The notes under the pieces: model-generated | What the model saw: the letters and a program-made list of their open reading frames with translations, nothing else | Database searches by the model: none | What the model was told of the DNA's origin: nothing | Origin: an uncultured Bacillota bacterium | GTDB lineage: Bacteria > Bacillota > Clostridia > Peptostreptococcales > Anaerovoracaceae | DNA: 9,290 nucleotides | NCBI GenBank assembly: GCA_949287115.1 | Contig: CASEFF010000068.1 | Span: 1 to 9,290, forward strand | Reading direction: 5' to 3' | Program-made: the position numbers and the translations under genes | Shown here: positions 1-6,368 of the stretch, in pieces | How the letters are laid out: each line of letters opens with the position of its first letter | How positions within the stretch are numbered: the first letter of the stretch is position 1

Positions 1-232
1 CTTCCGATTCCTTCTTACTGCACCCCGTTCCGGTCACATCCTCGCGCCATCGCTCACAGGATCTTATCCTCAGTGCTTCATCAGTCTTTCTGAAATTCCT
101 GTCGTTGCCGTTGAAGTATGTGTCCACTTCCCTGAGTGTCCTGTAATATGTGAACCCCAGCTCAACGGCCTTTTCCGTCACATCCCCTATTGTCGACTGT
201 CCGAGGGACGCCTTTATCTCGACTTCAAACAT
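1..232 (-). CDS. CYTH-domain protein (class IV adenylate cyclase / triphosphatase family), 3' end outside the window
   Basis: Only the first 77 codons are visible; the frame runs off the left edge. The product begins MFEVEIK, which holds the ExExK signature (E3, E5, K7) that defines CYTH enzymes. It is followed by the family's next block, V-D-T-Y-F, and by D-E-A-L-R-I-R around residues 55-61. Known CYTH proteins form an eight-stranded tunnel that binds a triphosphate with two metal ions; members are class IV adenylate cyclases (CyaB), thiamine triphosphatases or inorganic triphosphatases. The substrate cannot be told from this fragment. The start at 232 is chosen because GGGAGG (243-238) sits five bases upstream and because ExExK normally lies at the extreme N-terminus. 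In-frame ATGs at 250 and 274 lack a comparable site, and a stop lies upstream at 301-299. The segment after the Arg-rich block (residues 62-77) is not clearly family-like. The gene is separated from stnC by a stem-loop and probably has its own promoter. Confidence 0.75.
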   Translation of the reverse strand, partial: MFEVEIKASLGQSTIGDVTEKAVELGFTYYRTLREVDTYFNGNDRNFRKTDEALRIRSCERWREDVTGTGCSKKESE

Positions 233-256
233 GTTAACCTCCCGCCTCATCTGCAC

Positions 257-278
257 ATCATAACATCCGATCATACCA
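257..278 (-). promoter_or_regulatory. Candidate tandem extended -10 promoters for the CYTH gene
   Basis: On the minus strand, two copies of TATGAT (275-270 and 262-257) are each preceded by TG plus one base, giving TGnTATGAT twice, 13 bp apart. Each matches the extended -10 consensus with one mismatch in the hexamer. I see no convincing -35 box, as is common with extended -10 promoters. Transcription would start about 250-263, giving a very short leader before the ribosome-binding site at 243-238. The repeat could instead be a regulator site. This is inference from motif only. Confidence 0.35.
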
Positions 279-309
279 TCCGCTGCATCGGAGCTGCATC
301 ATATGAAAC

Positions 310-348
310 GGACCCTGCTCCGGCATAAACATGCCGGATACAGGGTCC
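310..348 (-). terminator. Strong stem-loop downstream of stnC, probable transcription terminator
   Basis: The outer arms GGACCCTG (310-317) and CAGGGTCC (341-348) pair perfectly over 8 bp. Inside them CCGGCAT (320-326) and ATGCCGG (331-337) pair over 7 bp around a four-base loop, with a small internal mismatch of two against three bases. It lies 60 bp past the stnC stop and before the CYTH promoter, where a terminator is expected. The downstream T-run is weak on the minus strand (GTTTCATAT), so termination may be incomplete or the hairpin may mainly protect the mRNA 3' end. Confidence 0.55.
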
Positions 349-408
349 CCTTATTCCTGTCCGCAAGACCGTATTTTTCTCTACCGCACCGGTCTTTCAG
401 TCAATCGT

Positions 409-3400
409 TTACGCCGTAGGATCTGCCGGCTTCGGAAGCCGCTCAACGATAACGTTCATGAGGCTGTCCGTACATGCAAGCGGATCTGCAAACGCACCGT
501 CTTCCACGGCTATCAGCTCCGCTCCCTCCGCAGGTTTAAGCACACCGCCGAGCACCTCATCGAGCTGAGCATATCCGTATGCAGGCACGGCATCGTTCAT
601 TTCCATGGAAATGTCCTCCGTATCCTCCCATTCGTAGTCCACCTCGAATACATGGGCTATCTCCGCGGCAACTTCCCAGTTGCTGAGGGCCACGCCTTCA
701 TCTATGGCTGCCTGTACCAGCTGAAGCCTTCTCTCCGTGTTTGTATACGTACCGTCCGTCGAAGCAAAGCCCGTTCCCGGTATCACCACATCTGCCTTTG
801 CAGCAAGTCCTGTTACGTGAGTATCGCATACCGCGAGGAACTCGAGAGCGTCCGTATCTATGTCGGCTTCCTCTCCGAATACCACGAGAGCCTTCAATCC
901 TTCAAGAGCCTCGGCTCCGGCCGTTATACCCATGTCCACGAGACCCTGGGAATTGTTCTTTGGCTTTACCTGAAGTATACCGTCTCTAGGGCTTCCGATA
1001 TGACCGCTCACCATGGCGATATCTGCCAGCAGCGTGGCCGCATCTACGGTGATCATGTTCTGGGTGAACACGATCATTGCCTTCTTTGCACCGAGATACA
1101 TATCCGCAACGGCTTTCGCCTCTTCGCTCACATCCACATTGCCGAGGCTTGCTGCGAACCCGTCGTATCCTGCGATATCGCTGCCTTTTCCGCTGCCTGC
1201 AACGGCTTTCGCTATCTGCTTCACGAATCCGAGATCGTTTGCCGTATAGATTTCCTTCGTCAGATAAGGCATCGTCTGCTCGTATCCTTCAGGATTTATC
1301 AGCACCACTTTCGCGCCTCTCTCCGCTGCCTGCTTCATCTTCAGGTGGATGACAGGATTGCTGGCGGCGTTGAATCCGACAGCCAGTATAAGCTCTGTCG
1401 AGAGCAGTTCATCTATCGTGTTAGGGGAAGCGTCATGACCTATGACTTTAGCGATACCGCTTTCCCTGCTGTTCATGCAGAATATCTTCGCGCCCATGGC
1501 TTCCGCCATCTTCTTTATGGCATAGGCCTCTTCGTTGGTATACCTGTCGGAAACAGCCACACCTACGGCATCCTTGCCGTATCTTGCTCCTGCGGACTGA
1601 CACTTCTTGGCGATCATCACAAGAGCTTCGTGATAGTCGGTCTCCCTGAATCCATCGACATCCCTGATGAGCGGCTCTTCAAGCTTATCCTCCAGCATAG
1701 CGCAGTCAAATCCCCACTTGCCCTTTCCGCATGCAAGGCCTGCGTTGACTGTGCCCTCTTTGTCCGGATTTGCCTTTATGAGCATATCGCCGTAGCTTTC
1801 CAGCACGAGACTGCATCCTACAGAACAGTATGAACATGTCGTATCCGTCTCCAGAGTATCGACAGGCGTTTCCTTTATCATCGTCGTCCTCTCCTGCAGA
1901 GCGCCTGTCGGACATACGCTGACGCACTGACCGCACGATATGCAGCCGGACTCGATGAGAGGTTTTTCCATATTAGGCTTCACCACGGTATCGAAGCCTC
2001 TGTTCACAAGTCCGAGAGCTCCGACTCCCATGATCTCATCGCACACCCTTACGCAGAGTCCGCACAGTATGCACTTGTTCGGATCCCTTACGATGAATGG
2101 ATGATCGTCGTCGTAATCAACGGTATTCTTATCGCCTGCGAATCTTTCAGGATGGACGTCGTACTGATGCGCCAGATCTATCAGCTTGCACTCGAAGTAA
2201 TCGTGGCATCCGCATTCCAGACATCTGGAAGCCTCTTCCTCCGCCTGCTCCGGCGTATATCCGTCCGGAATGACTTCGCTGAAATTGTCCTTTCTCTCCT
2301 CAGGGCTGAGCTGCGGCATCTCGGGTCTGCACATTCTCTCCCTGTCTTCGAAAGTCTTCTCCGTGATATCGTCTCTCTCCACGAAATAAGGCTTTTCGTA
2401 TTTCACCGTCTCACCGTACAGGTAAGCATCTATGATCTCCGAAGCCTTCTTCGCATCGGCTATCGCTTCGACAGCTATGGATATCTTGTCATTACCGCAG
2501 TCACCGCCTGCAAATACGCCCGGCATGCTCGTCATGAACGTTTCCTTATCGTAGGCGATGGCATTCTTTCTCGTCTTGTCACAGTCGAAGACTTCCGCAT
2601 CTACGGCCTGACCTATGGCCAGTATCATCGTATCGATGGCTATCGTCTCGGTCTTGCCTTCCACAGGCACAGGTCTTCTCCTGCCCGATTCGTCAGGTTC
2701 GCCCAGCTCCATCACCTGAAGGACCACCTCTTTGACGTGACCGTTCTCATCCTTGATGACTTCGAGCGGATTCCTCAGGTTCTTGAATATAACGCCTTCC
2801 TCTTCGGCTTCCTCTATCTCCACCATGTCGGCAGGCATCTCGTCCTTCGTCCTTCTGTAGATGTTGTAAACTTCCTTCGCACCGAGCCTTACGGCAGTCC
2901 TGCACGCGTCCATGGCGGTGTTTCCTCCGCCGACTATGGCCACCTTCTCGCCCAGCTCTATTTCTTCGTTCCTGACCACTTTTCTCAGCAGATCTATACC
3001 GCCGATGACGCCCTCGGCATCCTCGCCTTTACATCCGACGCCTGTGGATATCCATGCGCCGATACCGATGAGTACAGCGTCAAAGTCTTCCCTTATCGTC
3101 TCGAACGGTATATCCTTACCGATCTTCGTGTCCGTGATGATCTCCGCTCCCATCTTCTGTATCGTCAGTATCTCATCGTCCAGCACGGCTTTAGGGAGTC
3201 TGTATTCAGGTATACCGTATCTCAGCATACCGCCGGCCTTAGGCATTGCCTCGAACACCGTTACGGCATGACCCTTCTGTCTGAGGAAATATGCAGCCGA
3301 AAGTCCCAGCGGGCCTCCGCCTATGATGGCCACGCTCTTTCCCGTATCGGGATCGCATTCAGGTATGAAGGCATCCTCGCTCATCAGATCCTGATCGGCC

Positions 3401-3918
3401 ACGAACCTCTTCAGCCACTGTATTGAGATCGGCTCATCTATGAGGCCTCTCCTGCATTCCTCTTCGCAAGGATGAGGGCATACCCTTCCCAGCGATGCAG
3501 GGAGAGGTATCTTGTCCTTTACCAGCTCGAGAGCCGCTTCATACTCGCCGTTGGCTATGAGTCCCACGTAACCCTGACAGTCCGTCTGCGCGGGACATGC
3601 CAGCACGCAAGGCGGTCTGCAGTCTCCCACGTGGTTTGAAAGCAGCAGCTCCAGATTCGTCTTTCTCGACTCGATTACCCTTTCCGTATCGGTCCTGATG
3701 ACCATGCCCGGAGCTATCTCCGTGGCACATGCCTTGCACAGCTTCGGGTTTCCCTCCACCTCGCACATGCATATACCGCATGATCCGTATATCTTCGTTC
3801 TTTCATCGTAACAGAGAGTAGGAATGAAAATGTCGTTTTCTCTGGCGACTTCAAGAATCGTCTGTCCCGGCACGCCGGTGACTTCTTTTCCGTTTATGTT
3901 AAGTCTGAACTTGTTCAT
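409..3918 (-). CDS. stnC: Stn-type transhydrogenase subunit StnC: NuoG-like / GltD (NfnB)-like fusion, NADPH-binding
   Basis: 1169 residues, cytoplasmic. Domains in order: a NuoG-type [2Fe-2S] ferredoxin (C36, C47, C50, C64); a cysteine-rich helical region (H96, C100, C104, C108, C114, then C147, C151, C155); a GltD/NfnB-like flavoprotein with an FAD Rossmann motif (GGGPLG near 200), an NADPH Rossmann motif (GGGNTA near 330, followed by RR at 355-356, which suggests NADP) and the FAD-closing MPGVFAGGD near 465; a further cysteine set (C566, C569, C571, C577); two ferredoxin clusters (C616, C619, C622, C626 and C659, C662, C665, C669); a fourth cluster (C695, C698, C702, C730) heading a degenerate molybdopterin-oxidoreductase fold; and an acidic tail of unknown role (about 1090-1169). 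The C-terminal molybdopterin-dinucleotide-binding domain of true formate dehydrogenases is missing. In the Sporomusa Stn complex, StnC links NADP(H) to the bifurcating StnAB core; assignment here is by domain order and synteny. The ATG follows GGGAGGTGG, 16 bp after stnB; the stop is TAA. Confidence 0.82.
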   Translation of the reverse strand: MNKFRLNINGKEVTGVPGQTILEVARENDIFIPTLCYDERTKIYGSCGICMCEVEGNPKLCKACATEIAPGMVIRTDTERVIESRKTNLELLLSNHVGDCRPPCVLACPAQTDCQGYVGLIANGEYEAALELVKDKIPLPASLGRVCPHPCEEECRRGLIDEPISIQWLKRFVADQDLMSEDAFIPECDPDTGKSVAIIGGGPLGLSAAYFLRQKGHAVTVFEAMPKAGGMLRYGIPEYRLPKAVLDDEILTIQKMGAEIITDTKIGKDIPFETIREDFDAVLIGIGAWISTGVGCKGEDAEGVIGGIDLLRKVVRNEEIELGEKVAIVGGGNTAMDACRTAVRLGAKEVYNIYRRTKDEMPADMVEIEEAEEEGVIFKNLRNPLEVIKDENGHVKEVVLQVMELGEPDESGRRRPVPVEGKTETIAIDTMILAIGQAVDAEVFDCDKTRKNAIAYDKETFMTSMPGVFAGGDCGNDKISIAVEAIADAKKASEIIDAYLYGETVKYEKPYFVERDDITEKTFEDRERMCRPEMPQLSPEERKDNFSEVIPDGYTPEQAEEEASRCLECGCHDYFECKLIDLAHQYDVHPERFAGDKNTVDYDDDHPFIVRDPNKCILCGLCVRVCDEIMGVGALGLVNRGFDTVVKPNMEKPLIESGCISCGQCVSVCPTGALQERTTMIKETPVDTLETDTTCSYCSVGCSLVLESYGDMLIKANPDKEGTVNAGLACGKGKWGFDCAMLEDKLEEPLIRDVDGFRETDYHEALVMIAKKCQSAGARYGKDAVGVAVSDRYTNEEAYAIKKMAEAMGAKIFCMNSRESGIAKVIGHDASPNTIDELLSTELILAVGFNAASNPVIHLKMKQAAERGAKVVLINPEGYEQTMPYLTKEIYTANDLGFVKQIAKAVAGSGKGSDIAGYDGFAASLGNVDVSEEAKAVADMYLGAKKAMIVFTQNMITVDAATLLADIAMVSGHIGSPRDGILQVKPKNNSQGLVDMGITAGAEALEGLKALVVFGEEADIDTDALEFLAVCDTHVTGLAAKADVVIPGTGFASTDGTYTNTERRLQLVQAAIDEGVALSNWEVAAEIAHVFEVDYEWEDTEDISMEMNDAVPAYGYAQLDEVLGGVLKPAEGAELIAVEDGAFADPLACTDSLMNVIVERLPKPADPTA

Positions 3919-3934
3919 TTTTCTTCCACCTCCC

Positions 3935-5683
3935 CTATTTCTTCTCTATGGCGCCGAACTTACATGTTTCAAGACATTTTCCGCACTTTATACACTTGTC
4001 CTGATCTATCGTGTGCTTTTCCTTCACACTGCCGGAAATGGCTTCAACAGGACATTTCTTCGCGCAGAGAGTACATCCCCTGCAGGCGTCTGTTATCGTG
4101 TAGGTTATGAGAGCCTTACACGAGCCTGCCGTGCACTTCTTGTTATAGATGTGGTCCTCGTACTCGTTCCTGAAATATTTCAGCGTCGTAAGAACAGGGT
4201 TAGGCGCAGTCTGGCCGAGGCCGCACATGGATCCGTCCTTTATCTTCATTGCCAGCTCTTCCAGCAGCTCGATATCTCCGTCCCTGCCTTCGCCGTTCGT
4301 TATCCTCTCCAGGATCTCCAGCATCCTCTTGGTGCCTATCCTGCAGTAGTTACATTTACCGCACGACTCGTCTCTGGTGAAGTTGAGGAAATATCTCGCC
4401 ATGTCGACCATGCACGTATCTTCATCCATTACGATCATACCGCCGGAACCAACTATGGCTCCTGTCTTGTTGATATCTTCGTATGTTACAGGCGTATCTA
4501 TCAGTTCGGCAGGTATACATCCGCCGGAAGGTCCGCCCATCTGTACGGCCTTGAACTTCCTGTCGTTCTTTATACCGCCGCCTATACCGTAGATGACGTC
4601 TCTGAGCGTAAGACCCATAGGCACTTCCACGAGTCCGCCCTTCTTTATCTTTCCGGCCAGCGCGAACACCTTTGTGCCCTTGCTCTTTTCCGTGCCCATG
4701 GCGCCGAAAGCCGCTCCGCCGTTGTATATTATCCACGGCACGTTTGCCAGCGTCTCAACGTTGTTGATATCCGTCGGCTTCTGCCAGAATCCCTTTGCCG
4801 CAGGGAAAGGCGGCTTGAGTCTCGGCATACCTCTCTCGCCTTCCAGCGAAGCTATGAGAGCAGTCTCCTCACCGCATACGAATGCTCCGGCTCCGGCTTT
4901 GATGTATATGTCAAAGTCAAATCCCGAGCCGAATATGTCCTTGCCGAGGAATCCCTTCTCTCTGGCCTGTGCCATCGCTATCTCCAGCCTCTTTATTGCG
5001 AGAGGATATTCGGCACGGCAGTATATCACGCCCTGATTGGCGCCCATGGCGTATCCGCCTATGATCATGCCCTCAAGCAGCGAGTGAGGGTCTCCTTCGA
5101 GTACGGACCTGTCCATGAACGCACCCGGGTCTCCCTCGTCGGCGTTGCACACCAGATACTTCTCGTTGCCCGGACTCTGCTTTGCCGCATTCCACTTGAA
5201 CCATGTAGGGAAACCGGCGCCTCCCCTTCCGCGCAGCCCCGAGACCTTTATCTCCTCGATGACTTCCTCAGGCGTCATGGTCTTCAACACCTTCTCTATA
5301 GCTTTATAACCGTCTACGGCTATGTATTCCTCTATATTTTCCGGATTTATCACTCCGCAGTTCCTGAGAACGACTCTCTGCTGCTTCTCGACAAACTGCT
5401 TGTCTTCATCGGATATCGCATACTCTTCCGCGATACCGTTGCCTACGAGGTGATCTTCAACGATCTTTTCGACCTTGTCAGGCTGCACCTTGACGTACCT
5501 GGTCATTTCGCCGTTGTCGTCGTAAATGTCCACGATAGGTTCGAGATAACACGTACCTACACAGCCGGTGACATCCACCTTCACGTCCAGATTCCTGTCA
5601 GCTATCTGTTTTTCAAATTCGGCAGCTGTCTTTTTGGCGCCTGTAGCGATACCGCAGCTTCCCTGTCCGACTACTACTTTCAT
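3935..5683 (-). CDS. stnB: Stn-type transhydrogenase subunit StnB: NuoF/HydB-like FMN, NADH and Fe-S flavoprotein
   Basis: 582 residues, collinear with HydB of bifurcating [FeFe]-hydrogenases and with NuoF. A thioredoxin-like N-terminal domain (1-85) keeps three cysteines (C10, C41, C45). The 51-kDa core carries the FMN/NADH glycine loop (GLRGRGGAGFP, 149-159), DEGDPGAFMDR (182-192) and GAGAFVCGEETAL (264-276), then an SLBB region. The NuoF [4Fe-4S] site is C441, C444, C447 and C487. Two C-terminal cysteines (C517, C522) sit where HydB has a zinc site, and two ferredoxin clusters follow (C534, C537, C540, C544 and C564, C567, C570, C574). In HydBC and StnAB this subunit holds the bifurcating FMN and passes electrons between NAD(H) and ferredoxin. 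The start is set by conserved MKVVVGQGSCG and the AGGAGGTGA just upstream; the frame is open 46 more codons into stnA, but that part is not family-like. It begins 11 bp after stnA; the stop is TAG. Confidence 0.88.
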   Translation of the reverse strand: MKVVVGQGSCGIATGAKKTAAEFEKQIADRNLDVKVDVTGCVGTCYLEPIVDIYDDNGEMTRYVKVQPDKVEKIVEDHLVGNGIAEEYAISDEDKQFVEKQQRVVLRNCGVINPENIEEYIAVDGYKAIEKVLKTMTPEEVIEEIKVSGLRGRGGAGFPTWFKWNAAKQSPGNEKYLVCNADEGDPGAFMDRSVLEGDPHSLLEGMIIGGYAMGANQGVIYCRAEYPLAIKRLEIAMAQAREKGFLGKDIFGSGFDFDIYIKAGAGAFVCGEETALIASLEGERGMPRLKPPFPAAKGFWQKPTDINNVETLANVPWIIYNGGAAFGAMGTEKSKGTKVFALAGKIKKGGLVEVPMGLTLRDVIYGIGGGIKNDRKFKAVQMGGPSGGCIPAELIDTPVTYEDINKTGAIVGSGGMIVMDEDTCMVDMARYFLNFTRDESCGKCNYCRIGTKRMLEILERITNGEGRDGDIELLEELAMKIKDGSMCGLGQTAPNPVLTTLKYFRNEYEDHIYNKKCTAGSCKALITYTITDACRGCTLCAKKCPVEAISGSVKEKHTIDQDKCIKCGKCLETCKFGAIEKK

Positions 5684-5687
5684 ATCG

Positions 5688-5696
5688 TCACCTCCT
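5688..5696 (-). promoter_or_regulatory. Ribosome-binding site that fixes the stnB start
   Basis: AGGAGGTGA on the minus strand is a near-perfect anti-16S match, with seven bases between GGAGG and the ATG at 5683. It overlaps the stnA stop codon, so stnA and stnB are probably translationally coupled. It argues against the longer in-frame start at 5821. Confidence 0.8.
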
Positions 5697-6213
5697 ACGC
5701 CCTTTCTCTGATCTCGGAAAGTATCTTCTTCACGGAATCCTTTGTCAGATTTCCGTAAGTCTCGTCTCCCTCGTCGCTCTTTACCATCATTACCGGCGCC
5801 AGCGAACAGCATCCGAGACATGCCACATTGTTCAGCGTGAATATACCGTCTTCCGTGGTCTCTCCGTCCTTGATGTCGAGATACTCACATACGGCTTCTT
5901 CTATCATCTCAGAGCCGTTTACGTGACATGCGGTTCCCTGACACAGCATTATCAGATACTTACCGATCGGTTTGAGTCTGAACTGCGCATAAAACGTAGC
6001 TACTCCATAGATTTTTGCAGGCTTTATACCAGTGACGTCAGATATATAGTTTATGGCATCCTGTGAAAGATAGCCGTAGATATCCTGAGTCTTTTGCAAA
6101 ATAGTGATCAAACTACCCGGTACCTTTGCGTACTCATCCAGTACAGGTTTCAGTTCTCTGAACTGCTCTTCCCTGTTCTGCGAATTGCCGCAATTACAAC
6201 ATTTTTCGCTCAT
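5695..6213 (-). CDS. stnA: Stn-type transhydrogenase subunit StnA: NuoE/HydC-like [2Fe-2S] protein
   Basis: 172 residues, the usual size of the NuoE 24-kDa family. A helical N-terminal part (about 15-70, with the family's GYLSQDAINYI and KIYGVATFYAQF) is followed by a thioredoxin-like domain. Its [2Fe-2S] ligands are clear: C91-x4-C96 (CQGTAC) and C132-x3-C136 (CLGCC). In HydABC and Stn this subunit binds beside the FMN subunit and takes part in the bifurcating module. An unusual cysteine set, C5, C6 and C8, lies at the extreme N-terminus. The ATG is preceded by AGGAGG (6226-6221) with seven bases spacing. It is the first gene of the stn operon, downstream of a promoter and a leader hairpin; stnB follows after 11 bp. 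NuoE-like proteins also serve hydrogenases, formate dehydrogenases and complex I, so the Stn assignment rests on the neighbours. The stop is TAG. Confidence 0.85.
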   Translation of the reverse strand: MSEKCCNCGNSQNREEQFRELKPVLDEYAKVPGSLITILQKTQDIYGYLSQDAINYISDVTGIKPAKIYGVATFYAQFRLKPIGKYLIMLCQGTACHVNGSEMIEEAVCEYLDIKDGETTEDGIFTLNNVACLGCCSLAPVMMVKSDEGDETYGNLTKDSVKKILSEIRERA

Positions 6214-6239
6214 TTAAGTTCCTCCTGTAAATCTTATGG

Positions 6240-6273
6240 CGGGGTCCGCTGCGCAAAAATACACGAGACCCCG
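6240..6273 (-). promoter_or_regulatory. Leader stem-loop at the predicted 5' end of the stn mRNA
   Basis: CGGGGTC (6240-6246) and GACCCCG (6267-6273) form a perfect 7-bp GC-rich stem around a 20-base loop. The predicted transcription start (about 6275) falls right at its upstream edge, and it ends about 14 bases before the stnA ribosome-binding site. Such a position suits a 5' mRNA-stabilising hairpin, a protein-binding leader or an operator. No T-run follows, so it is unlikely to be a terminator. No known riboswitch was recognised. Confidence 0.45.
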
Positions 6274-6281
6274 GCACATTA

Positions 6282-6310
6282 ATATTATCAAATCAAAGCA
6301 AGAAAATCAA
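6282..6310 (-). promoter_or_regulatory. Probable sigma-70-type promoter of the stnABC operon
   Basis: On the minus strand TTGATT (6310-6305, four of six consensus bases including TTGA) is followed 17 bp later by TAATAT (6287-6282, four of six), with TG one base before it making an extended -10. The surrounding DNA is AT-rich between two GC-rich stems. Transcription would start near 6275, about 60 bases before the stnA ATG. No Rex-type palindrome (TTGTGA-like arms) was seen here. Confidence 0.5.
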
Positions 6311-6331
6311 CGTTTCATTATCGCATTTATA

Positions 6332-6351
6332 CGGATGCTCCGCAGCATCCG
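6332..6351 (-). terminator. Stem-loop after holA, possible terminator
   Basis: CGGATGCT (6332-6339) and AGCATCCG (6344-6351) pair perfectly over 8 bp around a four-base loop, 17 bases past the holA stop. On the minus strand it is followed by TATAAATGCG, which is AT-rich but not a true T-run, so termination efficiency is doubtful. It separates the comEC-holA unit from the stn promoter. Confidence 0.45.
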
Positions 6352-6368
6352 CGTGCTCCCGGCACAGC

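Noticed and set aside
331..3426. Long plus-strand open frames (500 codons at 331-1833 and 441 codons at 2101-3426) opposite stnC
   Set aside because: Same antisense effect. No plausible protein motifs, and the first start lies inside the stnC terminator hairpin.
2280..3660. Glutamate synthase small subunit (GltD)
   Set aside because: The GltD-like module is internal to a larger Fe-S fusion, with no GltB gene beside it; the context fits an NADPH module of a transhydrogenase.
3824..5758. A 644-codon open frame on the plus strand covering all of stnB
   Set aside because: Antisense shadow. The sense genes rarely use TTA, CTA or TCA codons, so opposite frames stay open. The translation is rich in Arg, Leu, His and Tyr, shows no family motif, and lies against an unmistakable HydB-like gene.
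3935..5821. Longer stnB starting at 5821
   Set aside because: The extra 46 residues overlap stnA, are charged and unlike HydB, and the perfect ribosome-binding site at 5696-5688 points to 5683.
409..6213. Electron-bifurcating [FeFe]-hydrogenase (HydABC) or a complete formate dehydrogenase
   Set aside because: No H-cluster motifs (such as TSCCP) are present anywhere in the window, and the formate dehydrogenase-like domain lacks the His-Ser-Pro around the catalytic Cys and the C-terminal cofactor-binding domain. Such subunits could be encoded elsewhere in the genome.
6270..6365. Direct repeat CCCGGCAC (6270-6277 and 6358-6365) flanking the stn promoter
   Set aside because: Eight bases is within chance expectation for GC-rich stems, and there is no sign of target-site duplication or a mobile element between the copies.
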